Shown piece by piece: positions 42,865 through 52,043 of a stretch of 64,000 nucleotides of DNA. The translations under genes and the position numbers were made by a program. This DNA comes from Mariniflexile sp044335535 (GTDB lineage Bacteria > Bacteroidota > Bacteroidia > Flavobacteriales > Flavobacteriaceae). Location: NCBI RefSeq assembly GCF_044335535.1, contig NZ_JBIQVZ010000010.1:1-64000 (forward strand). Direction: 5' to 3'. The notes beneath the pieces are model-generated. The model was not told the origin of the DNA. It saw only the letters and a list, made by a program, of their open reading frames with translations, and made no database searches. How positions within the stretch are numbered: position 1 is the stretch's first letter; every line of letters begins with the position of its first letter.

Positions 42865-42907
42865 TGATAATTATCATGATAATTTTAATACATAAATAAT
42901 AGCTTTG
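42865..42907 (+). promoter_or_regulatory. FNR/FixK-type site plus -7 for 42960
   Basis: TGATAATTATCA at 42865-42876, 23-nt gap, TAGCTTTG at 42900-42907. Confidence 0.8.
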
Positions 42908-42959
42908 TTCTGGATTCATCTATTAATTGAGCTTCTATTGACCTCATAAAACGATATCT

Positions 42960-43346
42960 ATGGACGTATCACTTTTTTTAGCAAAATTCTGGGGTTGGTA
43001 CCTTATCATATTTTTTGTGATTTTGACTTTCAATCCCATTAGGATTAAACAAGTATTTGAAGATTTAAAGGACGAAAAATTTCTTATTCTTTCATCACTT
43101 TTGGCAACCATTGTGGGTTTGTTGAATATATTGTTCCATAATATATGGAGTCCATCATGGGTCTTAATAATTACACTTATTGGATGGTCATCTTTATTTA
43201 TAGGTTTGGCACTTTTTATTATACCTAAAAGAACAGTAATCTGGCTGAATTTTATAAATGTTAAGTTAGTACAAGTTATTTATATTTTGCTATTTCTAAC
43301 GGGACTCTTCCTCTTGAATCAGTCATATGGTATTGTACTTTATTAG
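42960..43346 (+). CDS. Four-helix integral membrane protein, unknown
   Basis: 128 residues with four predicted helices (KFWGWYLIIFFVILTFNPI, LSSLLATIVGLLNILFH, VLIITLIGWSSLFIGLALFI, VQVIYILLFLTGLFLL). No motif was recognised. It resembles small inner-membrane proteins of stress islands. A perfect palindrome promoter upstream suggests real, regulated expression. Confidence 0.65.
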   Translation: MDVSLFLAKFWGWYLIIFFVILTFNPIRIKQVFEDLKDEKFLILSSLLATIVGLLNILFHNIWSPSWVLIITLIGWSSLFIGLALFIIPKRTVIWLNFINVKLVQVIYILLFLTGLFLLNQSYGIVLY

Positions 43347-43455
43347 TTTTAAACTGATAATAATCATTTCATTAAACATATCTCCTCTATATTTTTATAA
43401 TATTATTTAAAGATTTAGAATGAAAATCCTTAAATAATAAGCTATTAATCAGAAG

Positions 43456-43610
43456 GAGGCAGTCTAAAAAGTCTAGTTCTATGTCATATTGAGCACTTCG
43501 ACAAGCTCAGCACAGGCTTTATCGAAATATTTTAACTTACTGGTAATCAATATCGGTTTCGACAAGCTCAACCTGACAAATTAAATTTAAAGAACTTTTT
43601 AGACAGCCTC
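43456..43610. repeat. Inverted-repeat element with GACAAGCTCA motifs (155 bp)
   Basis: Termini GAGGCAGTCTAAAAAGT and ACTTTTTAGACAGCCTC (one mismatch). The interior carries CTTCGACAAGCTCAGCACAG and TTTCGACAAGCTCAACCTGA, a motif I recall as common in flavobacterial intergenic repeats. No ORF. Confidence 0.72.
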
Positions 43611-43660
43611 TTTTATACTATTATAGGATAACTAGTGTCGTTTTTTTTTTTTTTGCAAAC

Positions 43661-43703
43661 TGATATATATCATTTTTAAACCCATATTGGTATAGTAAAT
43701 TAG
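43661..43703 (+). promoter_or_regulatory. FNR/FixK-type site plus -7 for candidate sRNA
   Basis: TGATATATATCA at 43661-43672, 23-nt gap, TAAATTAG at 43696-43703 (one mismatch from TAnnTTTG). Confidence 0.65.
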
Positions 43704-43707
43704 CATC

Positions 43708-43914
43708 ATAAATAAAAGCGTTCTTTCTCATTTAAAATATATGAAGTCTATAAATCGTATGATTTTTTAGCCTTCAAGAAGAATTTGGAGATATTACTTA
43801 ACATAACATTATCAGTTGCCCTTTAGCAATAGAGTTATAATACTGTTTGTTTTTAATGTTAATTGATAAACTTAAATTCTTCGGAAAACAGGAAGCTTTG
43901 GCTTCCTGTTTTTT
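43708..43914 (+). ncRNA. Candidate regulated small RNA (~205 nt)
   Basis: The palindrome promoter at 43661-43703 is followed by about 205 nt without a convincing ORF. The stretch ends in a strong intrinsic terminator (AAAACAGGAAGC-TTTG-GCTTCCTGTTTT, 43885-43912). A 64-codon ORF from TTG 43847 runs through the terminator and was not accepted. FNR-activated sRNAs exist in other bacteria (FnrS of E. coli), so this is a plausible functional analogue, not a homologue. Confidence 0.5.
43885..43914 (+). terminator. Strong intrinsic terminator
   Basis: 12-bp perfect stem AAAACAGGAAGC / GCTTCCTGTTTT with TTTG loop and following T run. Confidence 0.88.
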
Positions 43915-44064
43915 AAAAAGCATAGACCTTGCCATTGCAAGATGTCAAGGTCGAAACAAGATGTTCGAAGCTGTTATACAACAGGAAAACCTCCATTTGA
44001 TCATTAGTGATAATGTTCAATTGCTGAAAACCGCATGTTAGATAGCATCATTGAATGTTTTGGG

Positions 44065-44094
44065 AAAACAGGGAGTTTCGACTTCCTGTTTTTT
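44065..44094 (+). terminator. Second intrinsic terminator, related to the first
   Basis: AAAACAGGGAGT-TTCG-ACTTCCTGTTTT with one G-U pair and a T run. Nearly the same stem as 43885-43914, so the unit may be duplicated. Confidence 0.82.
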
Positions 44095-44237
44095 AACTGT
44101 TAAATTTCATAATAAATATAAAATATCTACAAAAAGACATTCAAAGTTGTTTTTTAACTGAAAAGCTAAATTCTCTTTAGCAATGAAGGAATATTAGCGA
44201 TTAGAAAAGGTTACAAGATAAAATTGAATGTACAACG

Positions 44238-44269
44238 AAAACGGAGAAATATCTAACTTCTCCGTTTTT
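44238..44269. terminator. Bidirectional terminator before upp end
   Basis: AAAACGGAGAA-9 nt-TTCTCCGTTTTT. The A run on one side and T run on the other allow use from both strands. It closes the minus-strand upp gene and any plus-strand transcript from the sRNA region. Confidence 0.8.
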
Positions 44270-44282
44270 GATTCAACAATCC

Positions 44283-44936
44283 TTATAATTTTATTCCAAA
44301 GGATAAATCACCAGCATCACCAAGACCAGGAATAATATAACCTCTATTACTTAACTTGTCATCTATGGAGGCAATCCATAAATGGGTGTGTTTAGGAAAT
44401 ATCCTGTTGATATATTCTATCCCGGTTTTTGAGCCTATAACTGCGACTATATGTATTTGTTTTGGCACCCCATGTTGTTTAAAAGCTTTCAGCACATTTA
44501 CCAAGGTTTTTCCAGATGCCACCATAGGGTCACATAAAATCAAGGTTTTGTTATTAAGTGATGGTGATGCAAGATATTCAATAACAATCTCGAAAGAATC
44601 ACTGTTATTGCTGTGGTCCCTGTAGGCCGATATAAATGCATTCTCAGCTTTGTTATAGTAATTTAATAATCCCTGATGCAAAGTTAGGCCAGCCCTTAAC
44701 ACTGAACATACAACAAGTTGATCATCATATACGGCCATCGTCTTGCTCCCAAAAGGTGTTTTAATATCTTTATTTTTATAATGTAATGTTTTGCTCAATT
44801 CATATCCTAATACTTCACCAATATGCTCAATATTCTTTCTGAAGCGCATGGCATCTTTTTGTATATCAATATCCCTTAATTCAGACATGAACTGATTTAA
44901 AATAGAATTGTTTTTAGAAAAATCATGGACAATCAT
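44283..44936 (-). CDS. upp: Uracil phosphoribosyltransferase
   Basis: 217 residues. Converts uracil and PRPP to UMP. Family marks: CSVLRAGLTLHQGLLNYY, the PRPP loop LILCDPMVASGKTLVNVLKA and the C-terminal uracil loop DDKLSNRGYIIPGLGDAGDL. Divergent from ppsA, with which it shares a palindrome at 44997-45008. Pyrimidine salvage fits slow growth. Confidence 0.93.
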   Translation of the reverse strand: MIVHDFSKNNSILNQFMSELRDIDIQKDAMRFRKNIEHIGEVLGYELSKTLHYKNKDIKTPFGSKTMAVYDDQLVVCSVLRAGLTLHQGLLNYYNKAENAFISAYRDHSNNSDSFEIVIEYLASPSLNNKTLILCDPMVASGKTLVNVLKAFKQHGVPKQIHIVAVIGSKTGIEYINRIFPKHTHLWIASIDDKLSNRGYIIPGLGDAGDLSFGIKL

Positions 44937-44965
44937 TGATTTTGAGATTAATATGTTATGTGGAT

Positions 44966-45039
44966 TAAAATTGATGAATAAAATTCAATTTTTAAATGAC
45001 ATATATCATTGATGTTATTGATTTATGTGAATACATTTA
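44966..45039. promoter_or_regulatory. Shared FNR/FixK-type site between upp (-) and ppsA (+)
   Basis: TGACATATATCA at 44997-45008 (one mismatch). Plus -7 TACATTTA at 45032-45039 and minus CAATTTTA (44973-44966, one mismatch) both lie 23 nt from the palindrome. Confidence 0.72.
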
Positions 45040-45133
45040 ACTTCATACAAGGATAGAATTATATTGTGATTAAACTATGAAGATATAAATTTTTATAAAC
45101 ATAATTCCAATCACACCACCAATTAAAGTAATA

Positions 45134-47545
45134 ATGAAAGGTACAAATCGCATCTTATTCTTTGATCAAATCAGTATTTCTGATATTGCAAAAGTTGGCG
45201 GAAAAAATGCTTCGCTTGGCGAAATGTACAATAAGTTAAACCCTAAAGGGATTAACACTCCTAATGGTTTTTCATTAACAGCAGATGCCTATCGCTTATT
45301 TCTCGAACACAATATGATTGAGCAACAACTAAATGATTTATTGTTTTCGTTAGATACAAAACAGTATTCAAATCTTGCTATCATTGGAGAAACGTCAAGA
45401 ACTTTGATTTTATCTGGAACATTTCCAACCGAAATTATTGATGAAATCAATGAAGCATATAAAAAACTTTCTAACGATTGTGGTATTAAAAATTTAGATG
45501 TCGCGGTTCGGAGTAGTGCCACCGCTGAAGATTTGCCTACTGCCAGTTTTGCAGGACGCATGGAGTCTTTTTTAAATATTAGTGGAGAGAAACAGTTACT
45601 TGAAGCGGTACATCTTTGCTATGCATCTTTATTTACCGATAGGGCCATAAAGTATCGCCACGACATGGGTTTTACAGGAATGGACATCGCTATTTCGGTT
45701 GGCGTTCAGCAAATGGTGCGAAGCGATAAGGCATCTTCGGGTGTGGCATTTACAATTGATCCGGACAGTGGATTTCAAAACGCCATAATCATTAATAGTT
45801 GTTGGGGCTTGGGAGAAAATATTGTTCAGGGTAGAATTACACCCGATGAGTGGATTGTATTTAAACCAACACTTTTGAATAATCATTTAAACCCTGTTTT
45901 AAAAAGTCGTTGTGGCAAGAAAGAATATACAATGGTGTATGTGGATAAGACTAAAAGCGTATCAGCAGAAAAAACAATTATAAATAGGGATACCCTTTTA
46001 GAAAAGCAGGATAAATTTTCATTGACACACCAGGAAGTTATTCAATTGGCTCAATGGTGTTACAAAATTGAGCAACATTATGGAAAGGCAATGGATATTG
46101 AATGGGCGAAAGATGGATTAACTAATCAGTTATATATCGTTCAGGCAAGACCGGAAACTATTCATGGAAAAGGGAGAAAGCAAATACGTGAGATTTTTAC
46201 GCTTAAAGAAAAGGGAAAACTACTGACCAAAGGAATTGCATTAGGCGATAAAATAGCAACAGGGAAAGCTCGAATCATTTTGAATCCACGGGACGGAAAT
46301 CAATTGCAAAAAGGAGAGGTTTTGGTAACCGATATTACAAACCCTGATTGGGATCCAGTATTGAAAAAAGCCAAAGGCATTGTTACTAATAAAGGAGGTA
46401 GAACCAGTCATGCCGCTATTGTAGCAAGAGAAATGGGAACAGTGGCTGTGGTTGGCTGTGGTAATGCAACAGAGGTCATTAAGAATGGTCAAGAAATCAC
46501 CGTTTCTTGTGCAGAAGGAAAAGAAGGACATGTATACGAAGGAATTTTAAAAATGGAAATATCGGAACAGGATTTTAGTCAATTGGCTATGCCGGACATT
46601 GCTCCCATGTTCATTCTTGCCGATCCCGACCGCGCTTTTGAGCTTAGTAATTATCCCAATAAAGGAGTTGGACTCATGCGTTTGGAATTTGCCATTTCGA
46701 ATGCTATAAAAGTACATCCATTGGCACTCATTGAACCAGAGAAAATACAAGATGAACAGGTGAAGAAGGAACTAAAAGAATTGACAAAAGAATATGAAGA
46801 CGGAAAAAACTATTTCATTGATAAATTGGCCGAGGCAGTTTCCATGGTGGCAGCAGCGTTCTATCCAAAAGATGTGATTGTCCGCATGAGTGATTTTAAG
46901 AGCAATGAATATGCAAATTTAATTGGAGGGATGTATTTTGAGCCACATGAAGAAAACCCAATGATTGGTTTCCGTGGGGCGTCTCGCTATTACAGTGATT
47001 TTTACAGAAAGGGATTTGCTTTGGAATGTGAAGCCATGAAAAAGGTACGTAATGAAATGGGTATGACCAATGTTAAATTAATGATTCCATTTTGCAGAAC
47101 TTTAGAAGAAGGACGAAAAGTAATTGCAGAAATGGCAATCAACGGATTGACTCAAAAAGAAAATAGTTTGGAGATTTATATGATGGTCGAAATTCCCAGT
47201 AATGTCATATTAGCAGATGAATTTGCCAAACTATTTGACGGATTTTCCATAGGCTCTAATGATCTGACTCAACTTACATTAGGTTTAGACAGGGATTCAG
47301 CATTAATTAGTTATTTATTCAGTGAAGAAAATCCTGCGGTAAAAGGATTGATAAGAGAAGCGATTCGCGCTGCAAAACGAAAAGGAATTAAGGTTGGTTT
47401 GTGTGGACAGGCACCAAGTGATATTCCTGCATTTGCCAAATTTTTAGTAGAAGAAGAAATAGATAGTATTTCATTTAATCCTGATGCTTTGATCAAGGGA
47501 ATTGAAAATATTATAGATGCAGAGCGTGAATTAGTAAAACAATAA
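45134..47545 (+). CDS. ppsA: Phosphoenolpyruvate synthase
   Basis: 803 residues. ATP-grasp N-terminal domain (KVGGKNASLGEMYNKL, VAVRSSATAEDLPTASFAGR), the phosphohistidine domain with GGRTSHAAIVAREMG, and a C-terminal PEP-binding barrel (MIGFRGASRYY, FSIGSNDLTQLTLGLDRDS, LCGQAPSD). It makes PEP, AMP and phosphate from pyruvate and ATP, feeding gluconeogenesis. With the pyruvate oxidase elsewhere in the window it points to a pyruvate-centred metabolism under stress. Followed after 6 nt by the SDR gene. Confidence 0.94.
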   Translation: MKGTNRILFFDQISISDIAKVGGKNASLGEMYNKLNPKGINTPNGFSLTADAYRLFLEHNMIEQQLNDLLFSLDTKQYSNLAIIGETSRTLILSGTFPTEIIDEINEAYKKLSNDCGIKNLDVAVRSSATAEDLPTASFAGRMESFLNISGEKQLLEAVHLCYASLFTDRAIKYRHDMGFTGMDIAISVGVQQMVRSDKASSGVAFTIDPDSGFQNAIIINSCWGLGENIVQGRITPDEWIVFKPTLLNNHLNPVLKSRCGKKEYTMVYVDKTKSVSAEKTIINRDTLLEKQDKFSLTHQEVIQLAQWCYKIEQHYGKAMDIEWAKDGLTNQLYIVQARPETIHGKGRKQIREIFTLKEKGKLLTKGIALGDKIATGKARIILNPRDGNQLQKGEVLVTDITNPDWDPVLKKAKGIVTNKGGRTSHAAIVAREMGTVAVVGCGNATEVIKNGQEITVSCAEGKEGHVYEGILKMEISEQDFSQLAMPDIAPMFILADPDRAFELSNYPNKGVGLMRLEFAISNAIKVHPLALIEPEKIQDEQVKKELKELTKEYEDGKNYFIDKLAEAVSMVAAAFYPKDVIVRMSDFKSNEYANLIGGMYFEPHEENPMIGFRGASRYYSDFYRKGFALECEAMKKVRNEMGMTNVKLMIPFCRTLEEGRKVIAEMAINGLTQKENSLEIYMMVEIPSNVILADEFAKLFDGFSIGSNDLTQLTLGLDRDSALISYLFSEENPAVKGLIREAIRAAKRKGIKVGLCGQAPSDIPAFAKFLVEEEIDSISFNPDALIKGIENIIDAERELVKQ

Positions 47546-47551
47546 ATAATA

Positions 47552-48307
47552 ATGGAAACACAATTTAAGAATAAAGTAGCCATCGTAACTGGAGGCTCAT
47601 TCGGAATCGGTAGAGCTGCAGCCATTGCATTTGCAAAAAAAGGAGCAAAAGTAGCTGTTGTAGATTGGGTAGAGGATAATGAAACACTCAATCTCATCAA
47701 ATCTTCGGGAGGAGAAGCCATATTTATCAAATGTGACGTATCAAAAGCAGTGGATGTAAAAACAATGATAGAGAAAACGATTAGTGCCTTTGGTCGCCTA
47801 GACTATGCATTCAACAATGCGGGCATTGAAGGAATCATGGCAATGACGCATGAATGTACCGAAGAAAATTGGGACAAAACCATTGGTGTTAACCTCAAAA
47901 GTATCTGGCTTTGCATGAAAAATCAAATTCCCGAAATGCAAAAACAGGGCAAAGGTGTCATTATTAACACGGCATCTATTGCAGGGTTGGTGGGCTTTTC
48001 TGGTTTACCAGCTTATGTAGCTTCAAAGCATGGTATTATTGGGCTAACGAAAACCGCCGCTTTAGAATATGCAAAGTTAGGGATAAGGGTGAATGCCGTT
48101 TGCCCTGGTGCAATTAAAACGCCCATGATTGATAGGATTACTGGAAACAAAAAAGAAGCTGAAGAGCAGTTTGCAGCAATGGAACCCATAGGGAGACTCG
48201 GACAACCAGAAGAAGTTGCGAATGCCGTGTTATGGATGTGTTCGGATGAAGCATCATTTGTAACAGGACATGCCATGGTGGTTGATGGCGGATGGGTAGT
48301 TCAATAG
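47552..48307 (+). CDS. Short-chain dehydrogenase/reductase
   Basis: 251 residues. Classical SDR: VTGGSFGIGRAAA (TGxxxGxG), FNNAGIEG, the catalytic Ser in NTASIAGLVGF, YVASKHGIIG (YxxxK) and PGAIKTPM. The substrate is unknown; similar to glucose 1-dehydrogenase-type annotations. Likely cotranscribed with ppsA (6-nt gap). Confidence 0.9.
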   Translation: METQFKNKVAIVTGGSFGIGRAAAIAFAKKGAKVAVVDWVEDNETLNLIKSSGGEAIFIKCDVSKAVDVKTMIEKTISAFGRLDYAFNNAGIEGIMAMTHECTEENWDKTIGVNLKSIWLCMKNQIPEMQKQGKGVIINTASIAGLVGFSGLPAYVASKHGIIGLTKTAALEYAKLGIRVNAVCPGAIKTPMIDRITGNKKEAEEQFAAMEPIGRLGQPEEVANAVLWMCSDEASFVTGHAMVVDGGWVVQ

Positions 48308-48372
48308 TTATGTTTAATTTTTCATAAAAATCGTTTTTTCATATTTTGTTCACTATAAAATAATATTAGACA

Positions 48373-49482
48373 ATGAAAACAGTAAAATTTATTTCCAATG
48401 ATTCACATCAAAAAGAATTTGGAACGGAAGTAAGAAAAAACGTTAATAATTACTTCAGAGAAAAAGGAATTTCCAAGAAAGGAAATGCAATGATGTTTGT
48501 AAAAGCAATCATCATGTTGTCTATCTACATTGTACCATTTGTATTTATTTTAACTACCCCAATGAATATATGGTTGGTAGTATTGCTTGTTATACTAATG
48601 GGTGTTGGTGAAGCAGGTATAGGCATGTCGGTGATGCACGATGCGGCACATGGTGCTTTTTCCAGCAAACAATGGGTAAATAATTTATTTGCTTCTACCA
48701 TATATCTTCTTGGAAGCAATACATTCAATTGGAAAGTTCAGCACAATATTTTTCATCATTCATTTACAAATATTTATGGATATGACGAGGATATTGAAAC
48801 AAAAGCAGTCATACGTTTATGCCGGCATGCACCATTAAAAAAATTTCATCGGTTCCAGCATGTTTATGCCTTCTTTTTTTATGGGCTTATGACACTATCC
48901 AAGCTGGTTACAGATTTTGGGCAATTGGTAAAATTTAATAAAGCAGGATTAACCAAAGAACAAGGCCGCAAACCGCCCCTTGAAATCGTTAAACTTATAA
49001 TAGCAAAGGCAATATATGTATCTATTATTATTGGTCTGCCACTGCTATTAACAGATTTTATCTGGTGGCAAATATTGGTAGGTTTTGCTATCCTACACAT
49101 AACTGCTGGAATGATTATGAGTACCGTTTTTCAGATGGCGCATGTGGTGGAAGGAACAGAACAACCTCTTCCCGAAGAAGGTGTTATTAAAAATACATGG
49201 GCCGTTCATGAGTTACTGACTACATCTGATTTTGCTAGAAATAACCTTTTTCTAAATTGGTATATAGGTGGACTTAATTTCCAGATAGAACATCATTTGT
49301 TTACTAATATTTGCCATATCCATTATAGAAAAATGGCACCTATTGTAGAACAAACTGCACGTGATTTTGGACTAACATATAATCTTAAACCAACATTAAT
49401 TGATGCATTTACTTCACATATAAGGAGATTGAGGGCGTTGGGCAGACAACAAGGTAACGAAGAGCATACTCTGCTCTTCTAA
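48373..49482 (+). CDS. Membrane fatty acid desaturase
   Basis: 369 residues. Three histidine boxes: HDAAHGAF, HNIFHHSF and QIEHHLF, with membrane helices between (AIIMLSIYIVPFVFILTTPM, WLVVLLVILMGVGEAG). A di-iron acyl-lipid desaturase; the QxxHH third box fits front-end or acyl-lipid types. It needs O2, which is notable in a putative low-oxygen regulon. It follows the SDR gene with a 65-nt gap and no palindrome of its own. Confidence 0.92.
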   Translation: MKTVKFISNDSHQKEFGTEVRKNVNNYFREKGISKKGNAMMFVKAIIMLSIYIVPFVFILTTPMNIWLVVLLVILMGVGEAGIGMSVMHDAAHGAFSSKQWVNNLFASTIYLLGSNTFNWKVQHNIFHHSFTNIYGYDEDIETKAVIRLCRHAPLKKFHRFQHVYAFFFYGLMTLSKLVTDFGQLVKFNKAGLTKEQGRKPPLEIVKLIIAKAIYVSIIIGLPLLLTDFIWWQILVGFAILHITAGMIMSTVFQMAHVVEGTEQPLPEEGVIKNTWAVHELLTTSDFARNNLFLNWYIGGLNFQIEHHLFTNICHIHYRKMAPIVEQTARDFGLTYNLKPTLIDAFTSHIRRLRALGRQQGNEEHTLLF

Positions 49483-49532
49483 GCCAGTATAACGCTAAAA
49501 ATTGACTTTAGTATTCACATAATTTTATTATC

Positions 49533-50111
49533 ATGGAAATTATCTACAAGGGTAAGGAAGCTGAAACTTACAAAAAATCACCATCAAAGCCGAGTGAAGT
49601 AAGTATATGGATTGATTCCTACGATGATTTATTTTCTGATTTTGACCCCATGCCTTATTCAGAACGAACACTTTCAGATGATTTTATTATTCAGGTAAAG
49701 AAAATGGTTAGAAAAAAGGGTGAAAAACTATCCAAATTAAACCTCCTATTGATAGAACAGGTGAGAAGTAAGCAAGACGAGGCTACGATTGCAAAGCGTC
49801 TACATGAACATTTTCAAATGATGGCTGGGCAACTTGGTGATGATATCAGGAAAACAAATAGAAGAGGTTTTATATTAACTGTGTCCGGCATTATTTGTAT
49901 GATTATTGCGAGCTATATTTCATTCGTTGGGTCAGAACAGTATGTCACACACATGCTGCGGGTCTTGTTTGAACCTGCGGGCTGGTTTATGGTTTGGGCG
50001 GGACTTGACAAGTTTGTATATGATTCGAAGAAAACAAAAAAGGAGCTTCTCTTTTACTTGAAGATGGTGGAGGTAAAAGTAGAGTTCTCTAACTATTTAC
50101 CTGCTATATAA
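49533..50111 (+). CDS. Membrane-associated protein, unknown (192 aa)
   Basis: A soluble N-terminal half (SEVSIWIDSYDDLFSDFDPM, then an amphipathic helix) and two membrane helices near 112-130 (FILTVSGIICMIIASYI) and 143-158 (FEPAGWFMVWAGL), ending in a cytosolic tail (FYLKMVEVKVEFSNY). No family recognised; it occurs here between a desaturase and ribonucleotide reductase on the same strand. Confidence 0.6.
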   Translation: MEIIYKGKEAETYKKSPSKPSEVSIWIDSYDDLFSDFDPMPYSERTLSDDFIIQVKKMVRKKGEKLSKLNLLLIEQVRSKQDEATIAKRLHEHFQMMAGQLGDDIRKTNRRGFILTVSGIICMIIASYISFVGSEQYVTHMLRVLFEPAGWFMVWAGLDKFVYDSKKTKKELLFYLKMVEVKVEFSNYLPAI

Positions 50112-50245
50112 CGGACAAAATAGATAGTGATATTATTAATATAGAATGGATTATAAAACAATAAATAACTATAGAAATACCATTCTAAGATAAAATAGTC
50201 ATTGTAAGGGGGGGAGGTAAAAACAATGCTTTAAACTCTCTTAAT

Positions 50246-51964
50246 ATGGAAATATTGACCAAAAATGCCATACAAATTCTTGAGGACCGTTATTTACTAA
50301 AAGATAGCAAAGGAGCCCTTATTGAAAATCCCGAACAGCTTTTTCGTAGAGTGGCCAAATTTGTTGCAAGTTGCGAAAAGGAGCGTGTTGTCGATTGGGA
50401 AAATATGTTTTACGACCTTATGAGTCAGCTTAAATTCTTGCCAAATTCACCAACCTTAATGAACGCAGGTTGCAAAAACGGTCAATTAAGTGCGTGTTTT
50501 GTTTTACCAATAGAGGATAGCCTAGAAAGTATTTTTACGACTTTAAAGCATGCAGCTTTGATACATCAAAGTGGAGGAGGCACTGGGTTTAATTTTTCGA
50601 AGCTGCGACCTAAAAATGATTTGGTGAGTTCCACAAGCGGTACATCATCTGGTCCAGTTGCTTTTATGAAAATTTATGATGCTGCCACGGAATATGTAAA
50701 ACAAGGAGGCAAAAGGCGTGGAGCCAATATGGGGATCTTAAATGTCAACCATCCTGACATTATTGAGTTTATTCAATCAAAATCCAGTAAAAAAGCTATT
50801 GAGAATTTTAATATTTCCGTAGGTATCACAAACGATTTTATGCGAGCTGTTGAGAACGATTCTAACTGGAAACTTATAAACCCTCGTACACTTAACATAG
50901 AGAAAACGCTCAAAGCAAAAAAAATATGGCAACTGATTGTCGAAGAAGCTTGGAAAACAGGAGATCCTGGATTGGTTTTTTTGGATGCTATAAACGCCGC
51001 AAATCCAACACCTAAACAGGGAAATATAAATTGTACAAATCCCTGTGGTGAAGTGCCTTTGTTGAATTATGAAAGTTGTAATTTAGGGTCAATCAACCTT
51101 TCAAAAATGACACGTATGGTCAATAATAAATATGAGGTTGATTGGGAGGAATTAGCTTCTATCATTCAAATTGCCATTCGATTTTTGGATAATGTTGTTA
51201 CAGTAAATCATTACTTAATGCCAGAAGTGGAGGCGATAACAAAATCCAATAGAAAAATCGGACTGGGAGTCATGGGATGGGCAGAACTTCTCATTTTATT
51301 GGAAATACCCTATGAATCCGATAAAGCACTCACTTTAGGTGAAAAACTTATGGAATTTATTAAACAAGAAAGCTATAAGGCTTCAGCAGCAATAGCCATG
51401 GAAAAAGGTTCATTTCCAGAATGGGAAAGAAGCATTTTTTTTCCAAATTACAAAATGAGAAATGCTACCTGTAATAGTATGGCACCTACAGGGACTATTT
51501 CGGTTATTGCAAACACATCCTATTCGATTGAGCCCTTGTTTGCCTTGGCTTATAAAAGAGTTGGCATCTTAGGAGGAAAAAAACAAACAGAGTTAAATAG
51601 TGTTTTTCTACAAAAAATGAAGGCGCTGAATCTATGGACCGATGCCTTGAAAAAGCAACTCTACCAATCTGGTAGTATTCAGGGAGTAGAAAGCATACCT
51701 CCACAAATAAAGTCTTTATTTAAAACAAGTTTGGAAATATCTTGGCAGTACCATTTGTTGCATCAAAAGATTTTTCAGAAATTCACTGATAATGCCGTTT
51801 CAAAAACTATAAATCTATCTAAAGATGCTGGTGTTAAAGATGTTTCTGATATTTATAGGATGGCATGGGAATATAAACTGAAAGGTATCACGATTTATCG
51901 CTATGGCAGTAAAGACCACCAGATACTTCAAAAATGTAGTCTTAATAATAGTACAGATTGCTAA
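50246..51964 (+). CDS. nrdJ: Adenosylcobalamin-dependent (class II) ribonucleotide reductase
   Basis: 572 residues. Reduces ribonucleotides without oxygen using a B12-generated thiyl radical. Visible: SACFVLPIEDSLESIF with the first redox Cys, HQSGGGTGFNFSKLRP, the N-x-C-x-E radical site NPCGEVPLLNYESCNLGSIN, and TGTISVIANTSYSIEPLF. The C-terminus ends with a Cys pair (QKCSLNNSTDC). It lacks the N-terminal ATP-cone found in larger NrdJ proteins, so it may not be regulated by dATP. A compact form for the family. Supports DNA repair or synthesis at low O2. Confidence 0.92.
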   Translation: MEILTKNAIQILEDRYLLKDSKGALIENPEQLFRRVAKFVASCEKERVVDWENMFYDLMSQLKFLPNSPTLMNAGCKNGQLSACFVLPIEDSLESIFTTLKHAALIHQSGGGTGFNFSKLRPKNDLVSSTSGTSSGPVAFMKIYDAATEYVKQGGKRRGANMGILNVNHPDIIEFIQSKSSKKAIENFNISVGITNDFMRAVENDSNWKLINPRTLNIEKTLKAKKIWQLIVEEAWKTGDPGLVFLDAINAANPTPKQGNINCTNPCGEVPLLNYESCNLGSINLSKMTRMVNNKYEVDWEELASIIQIAIRFLDNVVTVNHYLMPEVEAITKSNRKIGLGVMGWAELLILLEIPYESDKALTLGEKLMEFIKQESYKASAAIAMEKGSFPEWERSIFFPNYKMRNATCNSMAPTGTISVIANTSYSIEPLFALAYKRVGILGGKKQTELNSVFLQKMKALNLWTDALKKQLYQSGSIQGVESIPPQIKSLFKTSLEISWQYHLLHQKIFQKFTDNAVSKTINLSKDAGVKDVSDIYRMAWEYKLKGITIYRYGSKDHQILQKCSLNNSTDC

Positions 51965-51975
51965 TTGATTTTATC

Positions 51976-52018
51976 TGATATATATCATAGTTTCTATCTA
52001 AAAAACAGTTTAAATTTA
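51976..52018 (+). promoter_or_regulatory. FNR/FixK-type site plus -7 for Usp cluster
   Basis: TGATATATATCA at 51976-51987, 23-nt gap, TAAATTTA at 52011-52018. Confidence 0.8.
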
Positions 52019-52043
52019 TCTGAAATCCTAAAAAGTATATGCG

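Noticed and set aside
43847..44041. 64-codon ORF starting at TTG
   Set aside because: It runs straight through a perfect 12-bp terminator stem, has no recognisable motif, and a better explanation is a noncoding transcript ending at that terminator.
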